DNA of 64,000 bases from Pseudomonas hunanensis. Lineage in GTDB: Bacteria > Pseudomonadota > Gammaproteobacteria > Pseudomonadales > Pseudomonadaceae. Of this stretch, positions 53,896 through 62,434 are shown piece by piece (within the stretch, counting starts at the first letter, position 1; the number at the start of each line of letters is the position of its first letter). The notes beneath the pieces were generated by a model. That model was not told the origin of the DNA, did no database searches, and saw nothing but the letters and a program-made list of their open reading frames with translations. The translations under genes were made by a program, and so were the position numbers. Location of the stretch: contig NZ_QJRC01000074.1 in NCBI RefSeq assembly GCF_013393325.1, forward strand, positions 1 to 64,000, read 5' to 3'.

Positions 53896-56082
53896 ATGCG
53901 CCGTTTGCTGTTCTGTTTTCTGCTTGCCCTCACCACGCTTGCGGCAACCGCCGCCGAACCTGCCAGGCCCAAGGTCGGCCTGGTACTGTCGGGTGGTGCG
54001 GCCCGTGGCCTGGCTCACATCGGCGTGCTCAAGGCGCTGGAAGAACAGGGTGTGCGCATCGACGCCATCGCCGGCACCAGCATGGGCGCAGTGGTCGGCG
54101 GGTTGTACGCCTCGGGCTACAGTGTCGAAGAGCTGGAAAAGCTCGCCACCACCCTGGACTGGCAACAGGCGCTGTCCGATGCCCCGCCACGCAAGGACGT
54201 GCCGTTTCGGCGCAAGCAGGATGACCGCGACTTCCTGGTCAAACAGAAGCTCAGCTTTCGTGACGACGGCAGCCTGGGCCTGCCACTGGGGGTAATCCAA
54301 GGCCAGAACTTGTCACTGCTGCTGGAAAGCAAACTGGCGCACACCGCCGACACCCGCGACTTCGACAAGCTGCCTATCCCCTTCCGCGCCGTGGCCACCG
54401 ACATCGCCAGTGGCGAAAAAGTAGTGTTTCGCCGCGGCCACCTGCCACAGGTCATTCGCGCCAGCATGTCGATCCCTGCCGTGTTCGCCCCGGTCGAGCT
54501 GGACGGCCGACTGCTGGTGGACGGTGGCATGGTCGACAACATTCCGGTCGACGTGGCCCGCGAAATGGGCGTGGACCTGGCCATCGTGGTCGACATCGGC
54601 ACCCCACTGAAGGATCGCAAGCAATTACTGACCGTGGTCGACGTGCTCAACCAGTCGATCACCCTGATGACCCGGCGCAACTCGGAAGAACAACTGGCCA
54701 GCCTGCACCGCGACGACATCCTCATCCAACCATCGCTGACTGCCTTCGGCGTGACCGATTTTGGCCGCGCCAGGGACATGATCGACGCCGGTTACCGCGC
54801 CACCCGCCTGCTCGACCCTCGCCTGGCTGCCCTGCGCCAGCCCGAAGGCGACAGCAGCCTGGCCGTGGCCCGCTCGCCGCGCCAGCGCACACCGGTGATC
54901 ACCGCGATCCGAATCGAGAACGACTCCAAGGTCAGCGACGACGTGATTCGCTCGTACATCCGCCAACCGATCGACGCGCCGTTGGAGCTGGACCGCCTGC
55001 AGACCGACATGGGTACGCTGTACGGCCTGGATTACTTCGACCGGGTGCAGTACCGCGTGGTGCACAAGGGCGACGACAACACCCTGGTGATCAACGCCCG
55101 TGGCCGGCGCGGCGGCACCGACTACCTGCGTCTGGGCCTTAACCTGTCCGATGACCTGCGTGGCGACAGCGCCTTCAACCTGGGTGCCAGCTACCGGGTC
55201 AACGGCATCAACAGCCTCGGCGCAGAATGGCTGACCCGTGGCCAGATCGGCGACCAGCAAGAGCTGTACAGCGAGTTCTACCAACCGCTGGACGTGGGCT
55301 CGCGCTACTTTGTCGCGCCTTACCTGGATTTCAGCTCGCAGAACATCGAAGCCACCCTGGACAACGACCCGGTCGCCGAATACCGCCTGGAGCGCTACGG
55401 CTTTGGCCTGAACGTGGGCCGGCAGATCGGCACCAGCGGTGAAGTGCGCCTGGGCGTGGGCAAGGCCTGGGGCGAGGCCGAGGTGCGCATCGGCGACCAG
55501 GACCTGCCCAAAGTCAGTTTCAACGAAGGCTTCTACGAGCTGAAGTACTCGTTCGACACCCTCGACAACGTGTACTTCCCGCACCGAGGCGAGGACATCG
55601 GCCTGACCTTGCGCAAATACGACAAGTCGCTGGACTCCGACCAGGATTACCGGCAGTGGCTGTTCAACCTGGACAAGGCGATCAGCAGTGGGCCGAACAC
55701 CTTCGTGCTGGGCGGTCGCTATGGGCGCACGCTGGATGACACCGAAGTGGTGACGTCGAGCTTCGTGATGGGCGGAGCGCGAGAGCTGTCAGGCTTTCGC
55801 CAGGACTCGGTGTCGGGGCAGAACGTGAGCCTGCTGCGCATGGTCTACTACCGCCGCTTGACGCCAAGGGCCTATGTGCCGCTGGACTTCCCGTTGTACA
55901 TCGGCGGGTCGCTGGAGCGTGGGCGGGCATGGAACAACGACAACGAGTTCGACAGTGGGTACATCAATGCGGCGAGCATCTTCCTGGGGCTGGAGACGCC
56001 GTTGGGGCCGTTGAACTTCACCTACGGCACCAACAGTGCGCATGAGCATGCGGTGTATCTGAACCTGGGGCATACCTTCTGA
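53896..56082 (+). CDS. plpD: Patatin-like type Vd autotransporter phospholipase PlpD
   Basis: A 728-residue outer-membrane protein, the same length as P. aeruginosa PlpD. After a signal peptide (MRRLLFCFLLALTTLAATAA) comes a patatin domain with oxyanion loop SGGAARG (32-38), catalytic Ser62 in GTSMG and Asp209 in VDGGMVDN. A POTRA domain (about 330-400) and a 16-strand Omp85-type barrel follow, ending in HTF with terminal Phe. The passenger is exported through its own barrel and acts as a class A1 phospholipase. The ATG at 53896 is preferred to an in-frame TTG at 53884. Confidence 0.93.
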   Translation: MRRLLFCFLLALTTLAATAAEPARPKVGLVLSGGAARGLAHIGVLKALEEQGVRIDAIAGTSMGAVVGGLYASGYSVEELEKLATTLDWQQALSDAPPRKDVPFRRKQDDRDFLVKQKLSFRDDGSLGLPLGVIQGQNLSLLLESKLAHTADTRDFDKLPIPFRAVATDIASGEKVVFRRGHLPQVIRASMSIPAVFAPVELDGRLLVDGGMVDNIPVDVAREMGVDLAIVVDIGTPLKDRKQLLTVVDVLNQSITLMTRRNSEEQLASLHRDDILIQPSLTAFGVTDFGRARDMIDAGYRATRLLDPRLAALRQPEGDSSLAVARSPRQRTPVITAIRIENDSKVSDDVIRSYIRQPIDAPLELDRLQTDMGTLYGLDYFDRVQYRVVHKGDDNTLVINARGRRGGTDYLRLGLNLSDDLRGDSAFNLGASYRVNGINSLGAEWLTRGQIGDQQELYSEFYQPLDVGSRYFVAPYLDFSSQNIEATLDNDPVAEYRLERYGFGLNVGRQIGTSGEVRLGVGKAWGEAEVRIGDQDLPKVSFNEGFYELKYSFDTLDNVYFPHRGEDIGLTLRKYDKSLDSDQDYRQWLFNLDKAISSGPNTFVLGGRYGRTLDDTEVVTSSFVMGGARELSGFRQDSVSGQNVSLLRMVYYRRLTPRAYVPLDFPLYIGGSLERGRAWNNDNEFDSGYINAASIFLGLETPLGPLNFTYGTNSAHEHAVYLNLGHTF

Positions 56083-56087
56083 TTTTT

Positions 56088-56109
56088 TGGGGCTGCGTTG
56101 CAGCCCCAA
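56088..56109. terminator. Hairpin between plpD and the marR-type gene
   Basis: TTGGGGCTGC-GTT-GCAGCCCCAA, a perfect 9-10 bp stem in the 33-base gap between convergent genes. A T tract precedes rather than follows the stem, so it is not a classical terminator on either strand. Same hairpin type as at 61746-61764. Confidence 0.6.
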
Positions 56110-56115
56110 GGGCCT

Positions 56116-56553
56116 TCAGGACTTCTCGAGGTTGGCCAGAATCTTCGCATGCACCCGCATGCAAACTTGCAATTCTGCCTCATCCACGCCGGTAAACAGT
56201 TCCACCCGCAGTTGATTGGCGATGGTCTCGATCTGGTCGATCAGTGGCTTGGCCGGGGGGCACAGCAAGATCTTCTTGGCCCGCCGGTCTTCTACCACTG
56301 CTTGCCGGCGCACCAACCCTTGCGCCTCCAGGCTGTCGAGCAGACGCGCCAGGGTCGGGCCTTCAACGCCCACGCTCTGGGCCAACTCACGCTGGGTCGG
56401 GGCTTCTTCGAAACGGGCCAGGTGCAGCAACACCAGCCAGCGCGCCTGGGACAGGTTGAGCCCGGCCAGGCGGCGGTCCAGTTCGGCGCGCCAACCCCGG
56501 GACATCTGGGCCAGCTGCATGCCGAAGCGGTGTTGGTTGTCGGTCAGGGGCAT
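56116..56553 (-). CDS. MarR family regulator, SlyA-like
   Basis: A 145-residue winged-helix dimer. The recognition region reads APTQRELAQSVGVEGPTLAR followed by LLDSLEAQGLVRRQAVVEDR, and the wing DRRAKKILLC. This is close to SlyA, including the VEGPTLAR and D-RR wing. It likely binds a palindrome near its own promoter (the A/T-rich stretch 56560-56590) and responds to small aromatic acids or similar ligands. Targets are not evident. Confidence 0.88.
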   Translation of the reverse strand: MPLTDNQHRFGMQLAQMSRGWRAELDRRLAGLNLSQARWLVLLHLARFEEAPTQRELAQSVGVEGPTLARLLDSLEAQGLVRRQAVVEDRRAKKILLCPPAKPLIDQIETIANQLRVELFTGVDEAELQVCMRVHAKILANLEKS

Positions 56554-56703
56554 AAGTAACTCATTGAGTAGATCTAATTATTAGGCAGCTAACCATGCCC
56601 TGCCCCACGAGGCAAGGCTCGGTCCTGCTTACTTGTTCGATAATCGTCAAAAAGCATGACAAAGGTCAGCAGATGGCGCTTCTGCCTTCGATCCTGCCTG
56701 CGT

Positions 56704-58851
56704 TTACAGTTCGAATTCCGCCGCCAGCGCCGCGCGCACGCAATACAGCACGCCCTCCGGCACCCGGGCCCCGAACTGCGGCGCAATGGCCGACACCGGT
56801 GGCAGCTCGCCCTCACCATCCAGGAACGCGTCCTGCACTTCCATCATCAGGTCTTCCGGCAGGTCGATGGCTTGCTCCAGGCTCAGCTCCTGGCGGCCCA
56901 GTGCCTCGGCCAGCAGGCTATAGACGTTCTTCTCGCTGCAGTTGAGCTGCCCGGCGATCTGCGCCGGGGTCATGCCGGCTCGGGCCAGGCTGACCAGTTC
57001 GTGGCGCAGGTCGAGCACCACTTTCGGTGCCTCTTCGGTGCCGCCACTGTTGTTCAGTACTTCGAGGAACGCCTGGCCATAGCGCTCCAGCTTGCGCGCG
57101 CCCACACCGCTTACCTGGGCCATGTCGCTGAGGCTGACCGGCTGGCTGCGCAGCATTTCCAGCAGCGTCGAATCGGGGAAGATGACATACGGCGGCACGC
57201 TGTGCTCCTCGGCCAACTTGCGCCGCAACGTGCGCAACGCTTCCCACAGTTCGCGCTCTTCGGCACGCACCAGCTGGCTGGCCGGGCTGCCGCCGCTGGA
57301 CGACGAGGCCTTGGCCGTGGTCTGCGGCTTGAGGTCACGGCGCAGTTGCAAGGTCACCTCGCCGCGCAGTAGTGGCCGGCAGCTGTCGGACAGGCGCAGG
57401 CCGCCGTAACCTTCCAGGTCGATGTCGACCAGGCCGCGCGCCACCAACTGACGGAACAGCGAACGCCATTCGACCTCGGCCAGGCCCTTGCCAACGCCGA
57501 ATACCGATAGCTTCTCGTGGCCGAAATTGCGCACCTTCTCGTTGTCCTTGCCCAGCAGCACATCGACCAGGTGGCCGACACCATAGCGCTGGCCGGTGCG
57601 GAACACCGCCGACAGCGCCTGGCGCGCCGGCTCGGTAGCGTCCCAGGTCTGGATGTTGTCGACACAGTTGTCGCAGTGGCCGCACGGTTGTTCGAGGGTT
57701 TCATCGAAGTAGGCCAGCAGCGACTGGCGGCGGCAGCGGGTTTCTTCGCACAGCGCCAGCATGGCGTCGAGCTTGTGCTGTTCGATGCGCTTGTGGCGCT
57801 CATCGCCTTCGGAGTTCTGCAGCATCTGCTTGAGCATCACCATGTCCTGCAGGCCATAGGCCATCCAGGCATCGGACGGCAGGCCGTCACGGCCGGCGCG
57901 GCCGGTTTCCTGGTAATAGGCCTCAAGCGATTTAGGCAGGTCGAGGTGGGCAACGAAGCGCACGTTGGGCTTGTCGATACCCATGCCGAAGGCAATGGTC
58001 GCGACCATGATCAGCCCCTCCTCGTTGAGAAAGCGGTGCTGGTTGGCCGCGCGTGTCTCGGCAGCCAGGCCGGCGTGATACGGCAGCGCCGGGAAGCCCT
58101 GCTGGCAGAGGAATGCGGCGGTTTCGTCGACCTTCTTGCGCGACAGGCAGTAAACGATACCGGCGTTGCCGCGGCGCTCGCCGAGAAAAGCCATCAACTG
58201 CTTGCGCGGCGCTTCCTTGGGCACGATGCGGTAGAAGATGTTGGGTCGGTCGAAGCTCGAGAGGAAGCGTTCGGCGCCTTGCAGGTGTAGGCGCTGGACG
58301 ATTTCTTCGCGGGTGCGCATATCGGCAGTGGCAGTAAGCGCAATGCGCGGCACATGCGGGAACAGTTCGGCCAGTTGGCCCAGTTGCAGGTACTCGGGGC
58401 GGAAATCGTGGCCCCATTGCGAAACGCAGTGGGCCTCGTCGATGGCGAACAGCGAGATGTCCAGGTCACGCAGAAAATCCAGCATGCGCGGCTGCACCAG
58501 GCGCTCCGGCGCCAGGTAGAGCATTTTTACCTCGCCACGGCGCAGGCGCCCGGCCAGTTCACGCTGCTGTTCCGCGCTCAGGGTGGAATTCAGCGCGGCC
58601 GCCGAAACGCCCAGTTCGTCAAGCGTGGCGACCTGGTCGTCCATCAACGCGATCAGTGGCGAGACCACCACCGTCAGGCCCGGACGCAGCAGCCCCGGCA
58701 CCTGAAAGCACAACGACTTGCCGCCGCCGGTGGGCATCAGCACCAGGGCATCGCCGCCATTGGCCACGCATTCGATGATCGCTGCCTGGCGCCCACGGAA
58801 ACTGTCGTAGCCGAAGATGTCCTTGAGAACGCGCTGAGCCTGTTCGAGCAT
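56704..58851 (-). CDS. recQ: ATP-dependent DNA helicase RecQ
   Basis: A 715-residue RecQ helicase, longer than the 609 residues of E. coli RecQ. Walker A TGGGKS at 41-46, [16 protein letters not shown] (DEAH box and RecQ aromatic loop), then zinc-binding Cys in [17 protein letters not shown] and CGHCDNC, winged helix and HRDC domain (about 525-605). The C-terminal 110 residues add a helix-turn-helix-like segment ([20 protein letters not shown]). It unwinds DNA 3'-5' in recombination repair. The start [20 protein letters not shown] at 58851 is the family start. Confidence 0.95.
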   Translation of the reverse strand: MLEQAQRVLKDIFGYDSFRGRQAAIIECVANGGDALVLMPTGGGKSLCFQVPGLLRPGLTVVVSPLIALMDDQVATLDELGVSAAALNSTLSAEQQRELAGRLRRGEVKMLYLAPERLVQPRMLDFLRDLDISLFAIDEAHCVSQWGHDFRPEYLQLGQLAELFPHVPRIALTATADMRTREEIVQRLHLQGAERFLSSFDRPNIFYRIVPKEAPRKQLMAFLGERRGNAGIVYCLSRKKVDETAAFLCQQGFPALPYHAGLAAETRAANQHRFLNEEGLIMVATIAFGMGIDKPNVRFVAHLDLPKSLEAYYQETGRAGRDGLPSDAWMAYGLQDMVMLKQMLQNSEGDERHKRIEQHKLDAMLALCEETRCRRQSLLAYFDETLEQPCGHCDNCVDNIQTWDATEPARQALSAVFRTGQRYGVGHLVDVLLGKDNEKVRNFGHEKLSVFGVGKGLAEVEWRSLFRQLVARGLVDIDLEGYGGLRLSDSCRPLLRGEVTLQLRRDLKPQTTAKASSSSGGSPASQLVRAEERELWEALRTLRRKLAEEHSVPPYVIFPDSTLLEMLRSQPVSLSDMAQVSGVGARKLERYGQAFLEVLNNSGGTEEAPKVVLDLRHELVSLARAGMTPAQIAGQLNCSEKNVYSLLAEALGRQELSLEQAIDLPEDLMMEVQDAFLDGEGELPPVSAIAPQFGARVPEGVLYCVRAALAAEFEL

Positions 58852-59097
58852 GTGCAACTCCAAATCGCCGTACCACCCTGAATACAACAGGCTGGACGAA
58901 AAACCCGCCCCGCACACGCCAAATGCGTAAGCGGTTTTTGCCAGGCGACCGGTAAAACCTGCCCCTGGATGAAAAATCGCGGAGTATACCGCAGCGCCGT
59001 CCTGCACAGGCACCACGGCGATAGACGTTCCCTTTGCCCCGCTGCCGCTGCAAGGTGCTAGAATTCGTTATCGTTTATTCCCCAAGGTAGCCCTGTA

Positions 59098-59685
59098 ATG
59101 TCCTTCGCCGAGCAACTGACCCGCCTGCAAGCCTTCCTCGACGCCGACGAGCTGCACGAAGAAGCGCTGGACTATGTCGCCGCACACGGCTACCTCACCG
59201 CCCTGTCGATCAACGCCGAGGACGTGCCCGAGCGCGAATGGATCGACGCCCTGTTCGCCGAAGAGCCGCACTACGCCAGCGACGCCCAGCGCACCGAAAT
59301 CGAAGCCACCCTGGTGGCATTGAAAGCGCACATTGCCCGCCAGCTGGCCAGCGACGAAGAATTCGACCTGCCATGCGAACTCGACCTGACCGACGAGCCG
59401 GACGATTCCGACCTGCGCGGCTGGTGCATCGGCTTCATGGAAGGCGTGTTCCTGCGTGAAGAGGCCTGGTTCGAGAACGCCGAGGAAGAAGTCAGCGAGA
59501 TGCTGCTGCCGATCATGGTTGGCTCAGGCCTGTTCGATGAACAACCAGAGTTCGCCGACATTGCCAGCAACGCCAACCTGCAGGACGACATGATCGTACA
59601 GATCCCCGAGGCGCTGAGTGCATTGTTCCTGCTGCTGCACGCCCCTGACGAAAAACCGGCGCTGCTCAAGCCACGCCACCACTAA
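59098..59685 (+). CDS. YecA/YgfB family protein (UPF0149)
   Basis: A 195-residue, strongly acidic, all-helical protein. It starts MSFAEQLTRLQAFLDADELH and has the conserved DLRGWCIGFMEGVFLREEAW typical of UPF0149. It lacks the C-terminal SEC-C zinc motif of E. coli YecA. The function of this group is not established. The ybaN gene follows 7 bases downstream. Confidence 0.86.
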   Translation: MSFAEQLTRLQAFLDADELHEEALDYVAAHGYLTALSINAEDVPEREWIDALFAEEPHYASDAQRTEIEATLVALKAHIARQLASDEEFDLPCELDLTDEPDDSDLRGWCIGFMEGVFLREEAWFENAEEEVSEMLLPIMVGSGLFDEQPEFADIASNANLQDDMIVQIPEALSALFLLLHAPDEKPALLKPRHH

Positions 59686-59692
59686 GCTGCCT

Positions 59693-60058
59693 ATGCGCTA
59701 CCTGCTGCTGGCCACCGGCTGGCTCAGCGTTGCGCTGGGGGTGTTGGGGATTTTTCTCCCGGTACTGCCCACCACCCCGTTCCTGCTATTGGCGGCGGCC
59801 TGCTTTGCCCGCAGCTCACCGCGCTTTCACCACTGGTTGGTCCATCACCCCAAGCTCGGGCCATGGATCCGTGACTACCTCAGTGGTGAAGGCATCCCCC
59901 TCAAGGGCAAGGTTTACGCCATCGGCCTGATGTGGGCCAGCATTGGCCTGTCGTGCTACCTGGTGCCGCTGTTCTGGGCGCGTACCTTCATGTTGACCAG
60001 CGCTGTACTCGTCAGTCTGTATATCCTCAAGCAAAAAACACTTCAGAAGCCAAGGTGA
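59693..60058 (+). CDS. ybaN: YbaN family inner-membrane protein (DUF454)
   Basis: A 121-residue inner-membrane protein with three to four hydrophobic segments. The signature GIFLPVLPTTPFLLLAAACF followed by ARSSPRFHHWLVHHPKLGPW is that of DUF454/YbaN. The ATG at 59693 begins MRYLLLATGWLSVALG; an in-frame upstream extension overlaps the yecA-like gene and is rejected. Function unknown. Co-transcribed with the yecA-like gene. Confidence 0.9.
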   Translation: MRYLLLATGWLSVALGVLGIFLPVLPTTPFLLLAAACFARSSPRFHHWLVHHPKLGPWIRDYLSGEGIPLKGKVYAIGLMWASIGLSCYLVPLFWARTFMLTSAVLVSLYILKQKTLQKPR

Positions 60059-60369
60059 CAATATTTTGTCGCCAAATATCACTTTCGCCTAACTGCCACC
60101 TTCTTTATCGGAAATAGTTCTGGAACCGTGTGCAAGCCTTGTAAACATTGGTTTTCAGAGCGACTAACAGCATCGTTCCGAGGGCTGTAAGTGAAATTGA
60201 TTAGACAATAAAAGTCTTATATGGCAATTTGATATGAATAAATCTTCTTATCTATCGCGTTGAATGTACTTAGCTGTCTTGTTAAAAACCTGCAACACTA
60301 TACGCGATAACTTTATCGTCATTTTTTTGGCGAACAGCAGGATAAATTCCAGGATCAGGGAGATGTACC
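60059..60369 (+). promoter_or_regulatory. A/T-rich upstream region of lapE
   Basis: A 311-base gap that is the most A/T-rich stretch of the window and holds no ORF of note. It contains three dyads: ATATTT-TGTCGCC-AAATAT (60061-60079), GAC-AATAAAA-GTC (around 60203-60215) and CGATAA-CT-TTATCG (60305-60318), and ends in AGGGAG before the lapE ATG. LapE is part of the biofilm adhesin secretion system, whose genes are FleQ-controlled in P. putida, but no perfect FleQ site was seen. Confidence 0.5.
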
Positions 60370-61728
60370 ATGCGCGTTTTGAACCCCATCACCAGTGCAT
60401 TACTGTTGGCCCTGGCGAGTGCCAACGTACAGGCGATGTCGATCACCGAGGCCGTCCAAAGCGCCGTGGACTACCACCCACAAGTCAGCTCCAACCGTAA
60501 CAGCAAGCTGTCGGCCGATGAAGACGTGAAGTTTGCGCGTGGTGGCTACTACCCTTCCGTGGACCTGGTCGCCGGCTACGGCCGCCAGCGTTCGGACAAC
60601 ACCACCACCCGTGCCGAGGGTAACCACAACAAGGAAACCCTCAGCTACACCCAGTCCGAGCTGCGCCTGCGGCAGATGATCTTCGACGGCTTCAACACCT
60701 CGAATGAAGTGGGCCGCACCGAGGCTGTCTCTACCTCCCGCGCCTACTACACCCAGGCTGTTGCCCAGGATGTCGCCCTGCGTGCGGTCGAGGTGTACCT
60801 GGAAGTGCTCAAGCGGCGCGAGCTGGTGACCCTGGCCAAGAACAACCTGCAAGCCCACCTGCGCGTCAACGACCAGATCGGCCTGCGTAACGAGCGCGGC
60901 GTTGGCAGCACCGCCGACCTTGACCAGTCCCGCGCCCGTCGCGCCCTGGCGGAAAACAACCTGGACACCGCCGAAGTCGACCTGGCCGATGCCGAGGCCA
61001 ACTTCTTCAGCGTGATCGGCCGCGCGCCGGACGAGCTGGAAAGCCCGCAAACCATCAAGGGCGAGGTGCCTGAGAGCCTCGAGGGGGCACGCGACAGCAT
61101 GCGCCAGAACAACCCTTACATCAAATCTGCACAGGCTGACGTCAATGCGGCCGAGCAGCAGTACGAAGTGGGCAAGTCGACCTTCTACCCGCGCTTCGAC
61201 GCCATTCTGGCAACCGGTGCCAACAACAACACCGGCGGCGAAAAAGGCCACAACAACAACGACTGGCAAGCTGGCGTGGAGATGAACTACAACCTGTTCC
61301 GCGGCGGTAGTGACAAGGCGCGCCTGCAGTCCGACGCGCACAAGATCAACCAGGCCCTGGACATCCGCAACAACGCCCTGCGTGAGTTGACCGAGAACCT
61401 GAGCCTGGCGTGGAACGCCATGAACAATGCCAGCAAACAGCTGCCGACCGCGCGTGAATACGCCGAGACCACCAAGCGCGTACGTGCGGCCTACCAGGAC
61501 CAGTTCGGCCTGGGCCAGCGTACCTTGCTGGACGTGCTGGACAGTGAGAACGAGCTGTACAACGCAGACCGCCGCTATACCGAGGTGCGTTATACCGAGG
61601 AGTTCTCGCGCTACCGCGTGCTGGCGACCATGGGTGAGTTGCTGACCAAGCAGCGTATTTCGCTGCCACCAGAGGCGCTGGCGACTACCGAAGTGCGCAC
61701 TGAGGCGCGTCTGCCTGAGATGCGCTGA
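60370..61728 (+). CDS. lapE: TolC-family outer-membrane channel LapE (agglutination protein AggA)
   Basis: A 452-residue TolC-like protein of type I secretion. Signal peptide MRVLNPITSALLLALASANV ending at QAM, then two structural repeats; SITEAVQSAVDYHPQVSSNR opens the first and SLEGARDSMRQNNPYIKSAQ the second. VYLEVLKRRELVTLAKNN and FGLGQRTLLDVLDSENELYN are classic TolC-family helix sequences. In P. putida the homologue exports the large adhesin LapA together with LapB and LapC, which are encoded elsewhere. The neighbouring DTW and Aer2 genes have the same order as in P. putida KT2440. Confidence 0.9.
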   Translation: MRVLNPITSALLLALASANVQAMSITEAVQSAVDYHPQVSSNRNSKLSADEDVKFARGGYYPSVDLVAGYGRQRSDNTTTRAEGNHNKETLSYTQSELRLRQMIFDGFNTSNEVGRTEAVSTSRAYYTQAVAQDVALRAVEVYLEVLKRRELVTLAKNNLQAHLRVNDQIGLRNERGVGSTADLDQSRARRALAENNLDTAEVDLADAEANFFSVIGRAPDELESPQTIKGEVPESLEGARDSMRQNNPYIKSAQADVNAAEQQYEVGKSTFYPRFDAILATGANNNTGGEKGHNNNDWQAGVEMNYNLFRGGSDKARLQSDAHKINQALDIRNNALRELTENLSLAWNAMNNASKQLPTAREYAETTKRVRAAYQDQFGLGQRTLLDVLDSENELYNADRRYTEVRYTEEFSRYRVLATMGELLTKQRISLPPEALATTEVRTEARLPEMR

Positions 61729-61745
61729 TCGGGCTTGAATCAGCC

Positions 61746-61764
61746 GGGGCTGCATTGCAGCCCC
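61746..61764. terminator. Hairpin between lapE and the DTW-domain gene
   Basis: GGGGCTGC-ATT-GCAGCCCC in the 42-base gap between convergent genes. It has no T run. Same type as the hairpin at 56088-56109. Confidence 0.6.
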
Positions 61765-61770
61765 CAGCCC

Positions 61771-62370
61771 TCACTCGGTGCCATGGTTACGCTGGAACGT
61801 CTCCTCGCCCATGGCCCTGATCTGCCCCTCGATCAACGCTTCGAACGGCGCCAGCAGTGCATCAAAGCAAACGGGTTGCTCCAACGCGTTCAATGCTCCC
61901 ACCACCGCTTCGATAGTCGACAGTGCCCCCGCCTCAGGCGCCTTGCGCAGCCGGTAACGTGAAGGCGCGACAGCCCCCAGCGTGACCCGCGGCAACCCTT
62001 CCAATAGCGGGTTCATGTACAACAACTTGCGCGCCTTGCGCCAGGTGCCGTCGGGCACGATAAGCAGCAACGGTTTGTCCTCGGCCTCACCATAAGCCGT
62101 CAGCACCCGAGCATCGTCGCCCGGAAATAGCAGGGCCGGCCGGTAACCAGGCGTCGCGAGCAAATCGCCCAAGTCGTTGAAAACCTCACCCACCCGCAAC
62201 TCGGCATTGTTCAAGCCAAGGGCCGCGAGGCGCGCGGTATTCAGGGCATGGGCAGTTTCACTGGGGTGCTGCAGCAGAATCACGCGGGTACTGCTGTCGA
62301 GTGCGGGGATCAGTGGGCATAGGCAGTGGTCGAGCGGGCGCTGACAGCGCTCGCAGCGGGGTCTGGGCAT
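61771..62370 (-). CDS. tapT: DTW-domain tRNA 3-(3-amino-3-carboxypropyl)uridine synthase, TapT-like
   Basis: A 199-residue DTW-domain protein. The N-terminal Cys cluster is in MPRPRCERCQRPLDHCLCPL, the name-giving motif appears as VPDGTWRKARKL, and SRYRLRKAPEAGALSTIEA follows. E. coli TapT makes acp3U at position 47 of several tRNAs using S-adenosylmethionine. There are related DTW proteins with other or unknown roles, so the name is by family. The start MPRPRCERC at 62370 is supported by AAGGAGAACCCC upstream; the 60-codon extension is rejected. Confidence 0.82.
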   Translation of the reverse strand: MPRPRCERCQRPLDHCLCPLIPALDSSTRVILLQHPSETAHALNTARLAALGLNNAELRVGEVFNDLGDLLATPGYRPALLFPGDDARVLTAYGEAEDKPLLLIVPDGTWRKARKLLYMNPLLEGLPRVTLGAVAPSRYRLRKAPEAGALSTIEAVVGALNALEQPVCFDALLAPFEALIEGQIRAMGEETFQRNHGTE

Positions 62371-62434
62371 GGGGTTCTCCTTGGCGGAGACAGTTTGCCA
62401 CAGAACCGGGGCCCGCTTGGCGGGCCCGGCCTTC

